64,000 nucleotides of DNA, from NCBI GenBank assembly GCA_022711765.1, contig JAKLEB010000001.1, positions 974,694 through 1,038,693 on the forward strand, in the 5' to 3' direction. Shown piece by piece: positions 51,754-61,384 of the stretch. Numbering within the stretch: position 1 is the stretch's first letter; the number at the start of each line of letters is the position of its first letter. Position numbers and translations under genes: made by a program. Source of the stretch: Candidatus Krumholzibacteriota bacterium (GTDB taxonomy: Bacteria; Krumholzibacteriota; Krumholzibacteriia; LZORAL124-64-63). The notes beneath the pieces are model-generated. The model ran no database searches. It was not told the origin of the DNA and saw only the letters and a program-made list of their open reading frames with translations.

Positions 51754-54700
51754 TCACGATCGCACCAGCTGCACCGGGTGAAGCGGCGCGGGACGCTTGA
51801 GGTCTTCACCGTCGTCGGCGCGCTGCCAGAGGTCCTCGATGAGCTCGCGCCGCTTCTCGGTCTCCGCGAGGAACACCGCGGTCAGGCGCGGGCAGTAGCG
51901 CGTGCCGGCCAGGGCCTGGATCTCCGCCAGCGCGTCGCCGAGCGGCACGGCCGGCCGCCACGGCCGCCTCTGCAGGAGCGCCCGCAGGCTGTCGGTCAGG
52001 GCGATCAGACGCGAGCCGACGGGGATGGTCTCGCCGGACAGCCCCTTCGGATAGCCGGATCCGTCGTAGTTCTCGTGGTGGTGCAGGATGATCTGGCGCA
52101 CCTTGGGCGGCGGCTGCAGCGGCGCCAGGGTCACCAGGCCGACCTGGACGTGGCGCTCGAGCTGGACCCGCTCCGCGTCGGTCAGGATCTCGACCTTGCT
52201 CAGCAGGTGCGGCGGGACGCAGCCCAGGCCCACGTCGTAGTACTGGAGCGCGAACGCCAGGTGGCGGAGCTCGCTCTCGGGCAGGCCCAGGCTCCGTGCG
52301 GTCGCGAGGCAGATCGCCTGGCAGACGCCCGCGACGTCCGCGTGCGGCAGGGTCCCGACCCGGGTCGTCACCCTCAGTGACGACTGGATCGCCGCGAACT
52401 CGCGGACCAGGTCCTCGTGCCCTTCGTACCGACCGATCAGGTGGACGAGCCGGGGCGACACCGCCTCCAGGAGCACCCGGTCGTCGTCGGTGAGCGGGCG
52501 ACCGTCGACCCGGTCCCGCACGGCGATCACTCCCACGGCGTCGCTCTCGGTGAGCAGCGGCACGCACAGCACCGGCGAGTCGCCCGCGAGCGGCACATCG
52601 CCGGCCGACGGCGTCTCCAGCCGCGTCGTCTTCTCGAGCCAGACCTTGCCCGCGAGTCCCACGCCCGGCGCCAGGCGCAGGTCCTGGAGCTGGCCGGCCG
52701 AGACGCCCGTGGCGGCCAGGACGCCGAGGTGGGCCCGGTCGCGGTCGGCCACCAGGAGGATGACGCTGCGGACGCCGAGATTCTCGCCCACCCAGTGGAC
52801 GAGCCGCTGCAGGAAGAGTCGCGGCTCCTGGAGGTTCGGGTTGACGGGCTGGGGCGGCTCGGGCATGACCACGTGCGGGCGCCGCGGGAGCAGCACGGTG
52901 AAGCGCGCGCCGCCGCCGGCCACGTTCTCGGCCCAGATGCGGCCGTCGTACCGGCTCACGATGTCCTGGCAGATCGCCAGGCCGACGCCCTGGCCGCCCA
53001 CCTCGCGCGTGCTCGACCCGTCGACCTGGTAGAACTGCTCGAAGATGGTCTGGAGCTTCTCCGCGGGGATGCCGATGCCCGAGTCCTCGACCACCAGCCG
53101 CACCGCCGTGCCCTGCTCGCCGAGCCGGACGCTGATGCGGCCGCCGGCGGGCGTGAACTTGAGCGCATTGTCGACGAGGTGGCTGAACAGCTGCTGGCAG
53201 AGGACGGGATCCGCCTCGACCGCGAGGCGCGGGGCGCCCGTCTGCACCGTGAGCTCGCAGCCGCCGGCCACGGCGCGTTGACGCCAGTCTTCACCGAGCC
53301 GCCGCGCGATCGCGGCCAGGTCGCACTCCGTGCGCTCGACGCGCGTCGTGGCGTCCTCCATGCGATCGAGGTCGAGCAGGTCGTTGATGATCCCCTTGAA
53401 CCGCTCGCCCTGCGCGCGGATCACGTCGAGGAATTCGTGCCGGATCTGGGGCGACATCTCGTCGCCGCGCTCGCGGAGGACCTCGGCGTAGCCGATGATC
53501 GACGTCAGCGGCGTACGCAGCTCGTGGCTCACGTTCGCGACGAAATTGCTGCGAAGGTCGCCCAGCGCCTGCAACCGCTCGGTCGCCAGCGCGAGATCGG
53601 TCCGGCTGGACGCGAGCCGCTCGCGCATGTCGAGCACCTCGAGGATCGCGGCCACCTGGCGCGCCAGCAGCTCGAGGTAGCGGATCCTCAGGAGGTCCGG
53701 CGCGCGTTGCGATTCGGGCTGCAGCAGCTCGAGGAAGCCGTGGACCGCGCCGGCGGGGTCGGTCAGCGGGACGATGAGACGCTGGCCCTCGGGCCAGGCG
53801 ACCTGGTCGGCCGGCGCCGCGGGCGGCCACGTCGCCGACGGCGGCGGCACGAGGTAGCTGTCGGAGACGCGGAAGCGCGAGTGCACGAGCTGGTCGTAGG
53901 CCGCGCGGTCGGTGTGGGTCCCGCGCAGCTGCTGCTCCACCTCTGCGGGAACGCCGACCACGGCCTGAACCTCGAAGGCGGCGACCGTCTCGGACCACTG
54001 GTGCAGGAGAACCCGGCGGAAGCCGAACAGCGAGCTCGCGAGTTCGACCGCGTACCGGTGGAGCTCCTCCTGGCCCCGCCGCGCCTGCAGATCGACGGCG
54101 CCCGCGATCAGGTGCTCGAGCAGGCGGGTGCGGCGGCCCGCTTCGCGCGCCAGGTCCAGGCTCTGCGCGGTCTTGGCCAGCGCCTCGTCCCGCTCACCGC
54201 CCGCGACCGCGGCGGCCTGCCGCAGGCCGATCGTCTCGGATTCCCGGGCCCGGCACCGCGCCTCGGCGGCGTCGCGCTGGCGACGGAGGTCGAGCACGAG
54301 CTCGCGGAGCAGGAGGGTCGCCAGGGTCGCGAGCGCGAGCAGGTGGCAGGCGGCGGCCGGCAGGTTGCGCGAGAGCAGCGGCTGGGCGAGGTCTCCGCCG
54401 ATCAGCCCCAGGAAGACAGCGGCCAGCATCGGCAGGTAGAGGAGGACCTTGTCGCGGCGGCGGCGACCCTGCGGCAGGTCCCGGGTCGCCAGCGCGATCG
54501 CCGCCAGCAGCGCCAGGTCGAGCAGCGAGAGCGCGGCGGTCACCACCGGCTGCGACCCTCCGAAGAGGCTGCCCGCCAGCGCCCGGCAGAAGCCCTCGGG
54601 GAGCAGCACGAGCCCCACGAAGCGCAGGCGGCGCCAGGCGTCCAGATGGACGTCGCGCCACGCCAGCTGCGCGAGCAGGGCGATCGCCCCTCCCAGCACC

Positions 54701-54798
54701 CCGACCGCCGCGAGGTAGACCGCGATCAGCCGCTCGCTCGCGAGCGGCAGCAGCAGGTCGGTCAGCGCCGGGATACTCGTGGGGATCTCCATGCTCAC
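51754..54798 (-). CDS. Membrane histidine kinase / degenerate HD-GYP hybrid
   Basis: 1014 residues: about five membrane helices (1-165), a coiled coil, a GAF-like domain, and the H-box SHELRTPLTSIIGYAEVL (His about 425). The HATPase domain has NALKFTPAGG, EDSGIGIP and GQGVGLAI. A second GAF-like domain (about 650-790) and a C-terminal HD-GYP domain follow. In the last, HHHENYDGSGYPKGL is intact, but the metal-binding HD pair is YD (QYYDVG, Tyr about 854), so phosphodiesterase activity is doubtful. The GTG start overlaps the receiver gene upstream. It probably signals through the receivers on either side. Confidence 0.9.
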   Translation of the reverse strand: MSMEIPTSIPALTDLLLPLASERLIAVYLAAVGVLGGAIALLAQLAWRDVHLDAWRRLRFVGLVLLPEGFCRALAGSLFGGSQPVVTAALSLLDLALLAAIALATRDLPQGRRRRDKVLLYLPMLAAVFLGLIGGDLAQPLLSRNLPAAACHLLALATLATLLLRELVLDLRRQRDAAEARCRARESETIGLRQAAAVAGGERDEALAKTAQSLDLAREAGRRTRLLEHLIAGAVDLQARRGQEELHRYAVELASSLFGFRRVLLHQWSETVAAFEVQAVVGVPAEVEQQLRGTHTDRAAYDQLVHSRFRVSDSYLVPPPSATWPPAAPADQVAWPEGQRLIVPLTDPAGAVHGFLELLQPESQRAPDLLRIRYLELLARQVAAILEVLDMRERLASSRTDLALATERLQALGDLRSNFVANVSHELRTPLTSIIGYAEVLRERGDEMSPQIRHEFLDVIRAQGERFKGIINDLLDLDRMEDATTRVERTECDLAAIARRLGEDWRQRAVAGGCELTVQTGAPRLAVEADPVLCQQLFSHLVDNALKFTPAGGRISVRLGEQGTAVRLVVEDSGIGIPAEKLQTIFEQFYQVDGSSTREVGGQGVGLAICQDIVSRYDGRIWAENVAGGGARFTVLLPRRPHVVMPEPPQPVNPNLQEPRLFLQRLVHWVGENLGVRSVILLVADRDRAHLGVLAATGVSAGQLQDLRLAPGVGLAGKVWLEKTTRLETPSAGDVPLAGDSPVLCVPLLTESDAVGVIAVRDRVDGRPLTDDDRVLLEAVSPRLVHLIGRYEGHEDLVREFAAIQSSLRVTTRVGTLPHADVAGVCQAICLATARSLGLPESELRHLAFALQYYDVGLGCVPPHLLSKVEILTDAERVQLERHVQVGLVTLAPLQPPPKVRQIILHHHENYDGSGYPKGLSGETIPVGSRLIALTDSLRALLQRRPWRPAVPLGDALAEIQALAGTRYCPRLTAVFLAETEKRRELIEDLWQRADDGEDLKRPAPLHPVQLVRS

Positions 54799-55181
54799 GG
54801 TCCGGTCTTCGCCCTCGCATCCAGGAGTTCGCGCACCCGCTCGACCAAGCGCGCGATGGTGAACGGCTTGCGCATGTACAGATTGGCGCCCGCGTCGCGC
54901 ATGGCGTCGCGGGCGGCGTCGTCCGTGCGCGCCGAAAGGGCGATGATCACCGTCTCGGCGTAGTTCCGGTTGCGACGCAGCAACCGCGTGGTCTGGACCC
55001 CGTCGAGGCGCGGCATCATGATGTCCATGATCACGACGTCGGGCTTGAACGATTGCAGCCGGTTCATCGCGTCCATGCCGTCGGCGGCCTTCGCCACGTC
55101 GTAGCCCTCGTGGCGGAGCGCGTGCTCGAGGAGTCCGGCCACCGGAGCCTCGTCGTCGACGATCAGGATCCGCTCCCTCAT
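54795..55181 (-). CDS. Single-domain response regulator
   Basis: A 128-residue receiver with DDE pocket, D53 in VVIMDIMMP, S83 and K105 in YMRKPF. It lies between the two kinase/HD-GYP hybrids, overlapping the GTG of the second (GTGA) and starting 4 bases after the stop of the first. Confidence 0.93.
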   Translation of the reverse strand: MRERILIVDDEAPVAGLLEHALRHEGYDVAKAADGMDAMNRLQSFKPDVVIMDIMMPRLDGVQTTRLLRRNRNYAETVIIALSARTDDAARDAMRDAGANLYMRKPFTIARLVERVRELLDARAKTGP

Positions 55182-55185
55182 GGCC

Positions 55186-57579
55186 TCACCTCCGCGCGCC
55201 TCCGCTCACCGGACTCTCGTTGGCCGCGTCCGACAGCAGGCCTTCCGCCGACAGCACGCCGAGGAAGGCGACGACGACCCGTTCGTCGAACTGGGTGCCG
55301 GCGTAACGCCGGATCTCCGCGACCGCCGCCGCGACCGGTAGTCCCTCGCGCCACGGACGCGAGCGGATCATCGCGAAGAACGCGTCCACCACGGCCAGGA
55401 TCCGCGCGCCCAGCGGGATCGCCTCGCCGCTCTGGCCGTCGGGATACCCCCGCCCGTCGACCCGCTCGTGGTGGTGCCGGATCACGGCTTGCAGTTCCGG
55501 CAGCGCGACGAGGGGACCGAGGAGATCGATGCCGCGCTGCGGGTGGCGGACGACGTGGTCGCGTTCGTCGACGTCCAGCCGCTCCGGTTTGAGCACGACA
55601 TCGGGGTCCAGCAGCACCATGCCGGCGTCGTGGAGCGCGCCAGCGTATTGCAGCAGGCGGATCTCGTAGGACGATAGCCCCAGCCGCCGCCCGGTGCGCG
55701 AGAGCACGCGGAACGCGAGCGGGTCGGCGGTCGGCACGCCGCTCTGGCGCAGGCCGGACAGGGCCGCGAGCGCCTCGGCGACCGCGTCGATCTCGCGCCG
55801 CTCGACGCCGGCGGCGAGGGACGCGGACCAGGCCTTGCCGAGGATCTCGGCCAGGATCTTCAGCAGGCCGAGATCGTCGACTCCGAAGATGCCGCCGCCG
55901 AGCCGCCGCGCGGCGAGGATCAGTCCGCGGTCCCCGGTCGCGCCCAGCTCGAACGGCGCGAGCATGACGGAACCGGCCGGCTCGCTCCCCTCGATCGCCA
56001 GGTCGTGCAACAGGCCGGTCCCGGCGACCAGCATGGCCGGTTCCTTGACCAGCTGCGCCAGCCGGCCGCTGGCGGGGATCTCCAGGCCGGCGGCCCGCGG
56101 GTCGAGGCCCATCGACCCGCCCACGACGAGGCCGCCCGGTTCGACGGACGGCAGCAGCACGCCGACGCCCCGCGCCACGGCCAGCTCGCCGACCAGCCGC
56201 AGGGTGTGCCGGCACAGCCGTTCCTGCAGGAGCGGATCGAAGCAGCGCGCGGTGAGTCCGGAGTCGGTCCCGGCATAGCGCCGCTCCTTCGGCAACAGCG
56301 CGCCGAAGGTCGAGCCGCGACCGAACCGGCTGTGCACGTCCACGTGGCCGCCGTGCAGGCTCGCGATCTCCTTGACGATGCTCAGGCCCAGGCCGATGCC
56401 CTCGGTGTGCGAGGCGGCCCGGGTGCGGTAGAAGCTCTGGAAGATCGCCCTCAGCTCCTGGGGCGGAATGCCGGGACCGTTGTCGGACACGGCCAGGCGC
56501 ACCATGGTGGCGTCCTCGCGCGCCGTCACGACGACTCGCCCGCCCGGCGGCGTGAACTTGAGCGCGTTGCCCAGCAGGTTCAGCAGGACCTGGCGGATCA
56601 GATCGGGGTCGCCATCGATCCGGGGCAGGTCCGCCGGGACGCGCCCCACGAGCTGCAGGTCCCGCGCGGCGGCCTGGGGCGCCATCGTCCGCAGGACCTC
56701 TTCGACGAGCGGGCCGGCCGCGACCGGCGCGAGGTCCGTGAGCGCCGGCAGGCGACCGCGGCGGGACGAGTCGAGGAGGCGATCGACCAGGCGCAGGAGC
56801 CGGTCGGCCTCGCTGCGGATCACGCGCAGGAATTCCGGTCCGTGCGAGAACGCAGGATCCTCCCCCTGCTGCTGCAGGACCTCGGCGTAGGCCGTGATCG
56901 AGGTGAGCGGCGTCTTGAGCTCGTGGGCCGTGACCGCGGCGAGCCGCGCGCGGAGCTCTCCGAGCCGCGACAGGGTTTCGCATTCCGACCGCACCGCGGC
57001 CACCTCGGCGCTCAGGTCCGCCAGACGCCGGTGCTGGCCGAGCAGGGGGGCGAGCAGTCCGATCACGAGCGCGAGCTCGACGCCGAGCGCCCTCGCCGCC
57101 GCGCGGTCGTCGAGATCCGTGGCGAGGCCGACGACCAGCGCGAGATGGTACGATCGTCCGCCGGGCACCCCCTGCGCGAGCCAGCTGATCGACCGTGGTT
57201 CGGCCGCCGAGAACAGGCTCGAGTTCAGCGCCGGTTCGCCGCGGCCCTGGAGCTGACCGTGGGGAGAGTCGTCCAGGGCGGCCCAGAACGCCGGCGCGAA
57301 CGGCTGGGTGCGCCAGGCGACCCGCCCGTCGGCGGCGACCCAGACCGCCGCCTGGTCCCCGACGTCCTCGCCGCCCGCCAGCCGTCCCAGCCCGCCGCGA
57401 GCCGCCACGGCGGCCCAGCGGACGCCCGGCCAGCACCGCCAGACCGAGGCCGTCTCCTCGCAGACGGCCGCCCACGCCGCGGGATCCTCCCAGCGACCCT
57501 CGAGCCTGCCGTGGGCAGCCGCAAGGATCCGGTGCACGACGCCGGCCTGCGAGTTCGGGGTTTCCGGCTGCTGATCCAT
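55186..57579 (-). CDS. Soluble histidine kinase / HD-GYP hybrid
   Basis: 797 residues with no membrane segment. A sensor-like N-terminal half of about 200 residues contains one GAF-like fold. The H-box TAHELKTPLTSITAYAEVL has its His at about 219. The ATPase domain has LLGNALKFTPPGG, SDNGPGIP and GIGLGLSI. A second GAF-like region (about 430-570) leads to a C-terminal HD-GYP domain with a complete active site: ALHDAG (H650, D651), HPQRG and HHHERVDGRGYPDG. It likely hydrolyses cyclic di-GMP under kinase-domain control. ATG 57579 has a close GGAGG; frames open to 57724 were rejected. Confidence 0.92.
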   Translation of the reverse strand: MDQQPETPNSQAGVVHRILAAAHGRLEGRWEDPAAWAAVCEETASVWRCWPGVRWAAVAARGGLGRLAGGEDVGDQAAVWVAADGRVAWRTQPFAPAFWAALDDSPHGQLQGRGEPALNSSLFSAAEPRSISWLAQGVPGGRSYHLALVVGLATDLDDRAAARALGVELALVIGLLAPLLGQHRRLADLSAEVAAVRSECETLSRLGELRARLAAVTAHELKTPLTSITAYAEVLQQQGEDPAFSHGPEFLRVIRSEADRLLRLVDRLLDSSRRGRLPALTDLAPVAAGPLVEEVLRTMAPQAAARDLQLVGRVPADLPRIDGDPDLIRQVLLNLLGNALKFTPPGGRVVVTAREDATMVRLAVSDNGPGIPPQELRAIFQSFYRTRAASHTEGIGLGLSIVKEIASLHGGHVDVHSRFGRGSTFGALLPKERRYAGTDSGLTARCFDPLLQERLCRHTLRLVGELAVARGVGVLLPSVEPGGLVVGGSMGLDPRAAGLEIPASGRLAQLVKEPAMLVAGTGLLHDLAIEGSEPAGSVMLAPFELGATGDRGLILAARRLGGGIFGVDDLGLLKILAEILGKAWSASLAAGVERREIDAVAEALAALSGLRQSGVPTADPLAFRVLSRTGRRLGLSSYEIRLLQYAGALHDAGMVLLDPDVVLKPERLDVDERDHVVRHPQRGIDLLGPLVALPELQAVIRHHHERVDGRGYPDGQSGEAIPLGARILAVVDAFFAMIRSRPWREGLPVAAAVAEIRRYAGTQFDERVVVAFLGVLSAEGLLSDAANESPVSGGARR

Positions 57580-57593
57580 GGTCCTCCCGTGGT

Positions 57594-58583
57594 TCAGGTC
57601 TGGCTGTCCGAACTGCTCGCGTCGAGGTACCGCAGCTCGGACACCCCGCTCGCCGAGCGCCGCTCCGACACGACGACCGATCCGCCGCGGCTCTTGCCGA
57701 AGCACTTGAGCTCCGCGAGCGCATCGCTCATCTCGGCCGGATGGCCGTAGCGTCCACGGACGTCCACGATCAGGGCGACGGTCAGCGAGATCAGCGGCGA
57801 CCGCTCGACATCACCGGTGCGATTGCGGGTCTCCAGGTAGCCGCGGGCGAGGTCCTCGGTGTCGTGGAGGTCGCCGACGCCGGCCGCGAACTCCTGGACG
57901 ACCGCGCGGGCGATCGGCTCGGCGCGGTCGCTGCGGCAGACCACTACGAAGTCGTCGCCGCCGACGTGGCCGACGAAGTCGCCGGCGTCGCCGAGCCGCG
58001 CCACGGCGTCGCAGAGGACATGGGCGAGGAGGCTGATGGCGCGGTCTCCGCGCGCGTAACCGTAGTGGTCGTTGAAGCTCTTGAAGCGATCGATGTCGAG
58101 GTAGAGCGCGCCGAAGGTCGCCCCCGCGGCGAGCCGGCGCTGGACCTCGCGCTCGATCGCCAGGTTGCCCGGCAGGCCGGTCAGGGGATTGGCCTCGCGC
58201 TGGATCTGGAAGGTCTCGAGCATGTTGGCGATCCGCACCATCAGTTCTTCGTGGTTGAACGGCTTCGCCACGTAGTCGTTGGCGCCGCCCCGCAATCCCT
58301 TGACCCGGGCGTCGCTCTCGTCGCGGGCGGTCAGCATGATGACCGGCAGCCGCTGGGTCTCGCGGTCCTGGCGGATCCGCTCGAGCACGGCGAATCCGTC
58401 CAGGCCCGGCATCATCACGTCCAGCAGGACCAGGTCCGGCCGGTCCCGGGCCAGCGCCTCGAGCACCTCGCGGCCTTGGCAGGCCGTGGCGACCCGGTAG
58501 CCGGCCTGGTCCAGCAGGAACTGGAGGATCCGCCGGATATGCGGATCGTCGTCGGCGACGAGGATTTTTGCGGGCTCGACCAT
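57594..58583 (-). CDS. Response regulator with GGDEF-like domain (PleD/DgcA-like)
   Basis: 329 residues: a receiver (D55 in LVLLDVMMPG, K107 in YVAKPF) followed by a diguanylate-cyclase-like domain (about 130-270) with LYLDIDRFKSFNDHYG and a signature GGDDF (208-212) instead of GG[DE]EF. The RxxD inhibitory site is absent (DAGD precedes it). A variable tail of about 50 residues follows. It may be a weak cyclase or a c-di-GMP/GTP-binding regulator. First gene of the signalling run, 14 bases before the kinase/HD-GYP hybrid. Confidence 0.88.
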   Translation of the reverse strand: MVEPAKILVADDDPHIRRILQFLLDQAGYRVATACQGREVLEALARDRPDLVLLDVMMPGLDGFAVLERIRQDRETQRLPVIMLTARDESDARVKGLRGGANDYVAKPFNHEELMVRIANMLETFQIQREANPLTGLPGNLAIEREVQRRLAAGATFGALYLDIDRFKSFNDHYGYARGDRAISLLAHVLCDAVARLGDAGDFVGHVGGDDFVVVCRSDRAEPIARAVVQEFAAGVGDLHDTEDLARGYLETRNRTGDVERSPLISLTVALIVDVRGRYGHPAEMSDALAELKCFGKSRGGSVVVSERRSASGVSELRYLDASSSDSQT

Positions 58584-58617
58584 CTCCCCATCCCGGTGAT
58601 GGAGTGCAGAATGGCAT

Positions 58618-58638
58618 ACGGCTCCGGCCGGGAGCCGT
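58618..58638 (-). terminator. Hairpin between tsaD and the signalling run
   Basis: ACGGCTCC pairs with GGAGCCGT (8 bp, 5-base loop) about 105 bases after the tsaD stop and before the GGDEF gene. There is no T-run; termination is possible but not proven. Confidence 0.35.
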
Positions 58639-58744
58639 CTGGCGTCGGATTCGCAAAGGTCGTGCCATCATGAGGAATCCGCGGAAATAGCCGTGGATCG
58701 GGAGACGTTCCGGTGCACCCCCGGCCAGCGGTCCGGACAGGGTG

Positions 58745-59755
58745 TCAGCGCCAGGATGTCAGGTCGCCACGGGCAAAGCTGTCGAGGCCCAGCCCGTCGC
58801 GGCGGCCCAGGCGGAGATGTTCCCAGCCGGCCCGGGCGATCATCGCCGCGTTGTCCGTGCAGTAGACCCGCGCGGGCGGGATGAAGTGGAGCCCGCGCCG
58901 GTCCGCCTCGGCCGCGACCGCAGCGCGGAGGCCGCCGTTCGCCGCGACGCCGCCCGCCAGGTAGACGGCGCGGACGCGCGTGCGGCGCGCCGCCTGGAAG
59001 AGCCGCTGGACGAGGATGTCGACGATCGCGTCCTGGACGCCGCGGCTGAGGTCGCAGACGTCCTGGTCGCGCAACGGGCGCGGCAGCGCCTCGGCCTCGA
59101 TCTTCACCGCGGTCTTCAGGCCGCTGAAGCTGAAGACCAGCCGCGGATCCCTGGCCAGCGGCCGCGGCAGGACGAAGCGGGCGGGGTCGCCGGACGCCGC
59201 CAGCCGGTCGATGTGCGGTCCACCGGGATACGGCAGGCCCAGCAACTTGGCGCTCTTGTCGAAGGCCTCGCCGGCGGCGTCGTCGAGGGTGCCGCCGAGC
59301 CGCTCGTAGCGGCCGACCTCGCGCATCAGGATCAGTTCCGTGTGCCCGCCCGAGACCACGAGGACGACGGCCGGCAGCACCAGCTCGGCGCTCAGCGCGT
59401 TCGCGAGGATATGCCCCTCGAGGTGGTGCACCCCCACCAGAGGCAGGTCGGCGGCGCGCGCCAGCGCCTTGGCCGTGCTCAGCCCGACGAGCAGGGCGCC
59501 GATCAGGCCAGGTCCACTGGTCACGGCGACGCCGTCGAGGTCGGCCGGCGCGAGGCCCTGCCGCCGCAAGAGGTGGTCGACGAGCGGCAGCAGGTTCACG
59601 AGATGGGCGCGGCTCGCCAGCTCCGGGACGACCCCGCCGAACTGCTCGTGCAGGTCGACCTGGCTCGAGATCAGGTTCTCCGCGGCCGCGCGCTCGCTGT
59701 CGAAGAGGGCGACCGAGGTGTCGTCGCAGCTGGTCTCGATGCCGAGGATCTTCAT
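58745..59755 (-). CDS. tsaD: tRNA N6-adenosine threonylcarbamoyltransferase
   Basis: Transfers threonylcarbamoyl to A37 of ANN-decoding tRNAs, an almost universal enzyme (Kae1/Qri7 family). The 336-residue protein has GIETSCDDTSVA, the metal-binding HHLEGHI, VVSGGHTELI, GEAFDKSAKLLGLPYPGGP and the nucleotide site LAGGVAANGGLR. The ATG is preceded by AGGAGAGCTCC. No tsaB, tsaC or tsaE is visible here. Confidence 0.97.
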   Translation of the reverse strand: MKILGIETSCDDTSVALFDSERAAAENLISSQVDLHEQFGGVVPELASRAHLVNLLPLVDHLLRRQGLAPADLDGVAVTSGPGLIGALLVGLSTAKALARAADLPLVGVHHLEGHILANALSAELVLPAVVLVVSGGHTELILMREVGRYERLGGTLDDAAGEAFDKSAKLLGLPYPGGPHIDRLAASGDPARFVLPRPLARDPRLVFSFSGLKTAVKIEAEALPRPLRDQDVCDLSRGVQDAIVDILVQRLFQAARRTRVRAVYLAGGVAANGGLRAAVAAEADRRGLHFIPPARVYCTDNAAMIARAGWEHLRLGRRDGLGLDSFARGDLTSWR

Positions 59756-59835
59756 GGGGCGGAGCTCTCCTGGCGGCGGCGGATCTGCGGCCAAGCTACT
59801 GGCCACGGGTGGCGAGGGCAAACGGATCGCCTGGT

Positions 59836-61383
59836 TCAGGCGTCGTCCAGGAGGGCGAGCACGGCCGACACGGCCGCCGCGATCTCCCGCGCGAGGACGC
59901 CCCGCCGCCCGCGGCGCTCGCCGGCACGTTCACCGGCGAGACCGTGCACCAGAGCGCCCAGCAGGGCGGCGTCGCCTGCCGGACAGCCCTGCGCGAGGAA
60001 TCCCCCGATCACCCCCGTGAGGACGTCGCCGGAGCCGCCGCGCGCCAGGCTCGAATCGCCGACGGGATTGAAGAACAGGCGCCCGTCCGGCAGGCCGATG
60101 ATCGTCGGGGACCCCTTCAGGAGCAGCACCGCGCCCCAGCGGTCGGCCAGCTCGGGCACGAGTTCGAGGCGCCGCTCGGCGATCGCGCCGGTCTCCAGTC
60201 CGGTCAATCGCGCCAGCTCGCCGGGGTGCGGCGTCAGGACGACCTCGCGCGAGCCGAACGAGGGCGCGCGGCCGAGACGGCCGAAGGCGGACAACCCGTC
60301 GGCATCGACGACCAGCGGGCGATCGAGGTCGCGCACCAGATCGCAGACCCAGCGATCGGTCGCGGGATCGGCGCCGAGTCCGGGGCCGATCGCCACCGCG
60401 TCCTGACGGACGAGCAGATCGGCCAGCACGTCCGGCTCGAGCCGCTCCAGCGTGCCCGCCGCGGTCTCCGCCAGCGGCCGCAGGATTGCCTCGGGCAGGC
60501 CCACGCGCAGCGCCGTCTCGAGGCTCGCGGGCGCTCCCACGGTCACCAGCCCGACCCCGCTGCGCAGCGCCCCTAGGCCGCAGAGGTGGACCGCGCCGCC
60601 ATACGCGCGCGAACCGGCGAGCACGAGCAGGCTGCCGATGGCGTACTTGTGCGCATCGCTCGGCCGAGGCGGCAGCAGCGCGGCGTACTCGGCGAGGTCC
60701 AGGAGGTGCCAGGGAGGCGCGTGCTTTGCGACGGCGTCGTCGGACAGGCCGAGGTCGACGACCGAGAGTCGGCCGACGTGGTCGCGCCCCGGGGGCAGCA
60801 GCAGGCCGAGCTTGGGCACTCCGAGGGTGACCGTGACGTCGGCGCGAACGGCGCCGGGATCGGCGCGACCATCATCGCCGGAAACGCCCGACGGGAGGTC
60901 CACGCTCGCGAGCGGCGCCGCGAGCTCGTTCATCGCCGCGCACAGCTCGCGGTAGGGCGACCGCAGCGGCGGCTCGCTGCCGGTGCCGAACACGGCGTCG
61001 ATGGCGAGGGTGCAGCCGGCGGCCAGGTCCCGCAGGCCGGCCACCCACTGGTGTGGCGGCGGAGCCACGACCGATGCGCTGCGCGGCAGGCGGTCGTAGT
61101 TGGCGCGGGCGTCCGGGCTGAGGTCGTCGCGCGCCGCGAGCAGGAGCACGCGCACGAGGATGCCCGCCTCCGTCAGCCGGCGCGCGATCACGAGGCCGTC
61201 GCCGCCGTTGTTCCCCTTGCCGCAGACGATCACGATCGGACCGCCCGCGTCGAGCCAGCCGCCCGCGTCCAGGGCGTCGCAGATCCCGGCCCCGGCGCGC
61301 TCCATGAGGTCGAGGCTCGCCGTCCCGGCGGCGATCGTCTCGCGATCGATCGCGGCCATCTGGCGGGCGGTACAGACGCGCAT
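59836..61383 (-). CDS. nnr: Bifunctional NAD(P)H-hydrate epimerase / ADP-dependent dehydratase
   Basis: Repairs damaged NADHX and NADPHX. The 515-residue protein combines a YjeF_N epimerase domain (about 1-210; CGKGNNGGDGLVIAR, SVDLPSGVSGDDG) with a ribokinase-like dehydratase (about 225-515; LVLAGSRAYGGAVHL, LTPHPGELARL, NPVGDSSLARGGSGDVLTG). The ATG is one base after the HAD gene stop, so the two are coupled. Confidence 0.95.
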   Translation of the reverse strand: MRVCTARQMAAIDRETIAAGTASLDLMERAGAGICDALDAGGWLDAGGPIVIVCGKGNNGGDGLVIARRLTEAGILVRVLLLAARDDLSPDARANYDRLPRSASVVAPPPHQWVAGLRDLAAGCTLAIDAVFGTGSEPPLRSPYRELCAAMNELAAPLASVDLPSGVSGDDGRADPGAVRADVTVTLGVPKLGLLLPPGRDHVGRLSVVDLGLSDDAVAKHAPPWHLLDLAEYAALLPPRPSDAHKYAIGSLLVLAGSRAYGGAVHLCGLGALRSGVGLVTVGAPASLETALRVGLPEAILRPLAETAAGTLERLEPDVLADLLVRQDAVAIGPGLGADPATDRWVCDLVRDLDRPLVVDADGLSAFGRLGRAPSFGSREVVLTPHPGELARLTGLETGAIAERRLELVPELADRWGAVLLLKGSPTIIGLPDGRLFFNPVGDSSLARGGSGDVLTGVIGGFLAQGCPAGDAALLGALVHGLAGERAGERRGRRGVLAREIAAAVSAVLALLDDA

Positions 61384-61384
61384 C

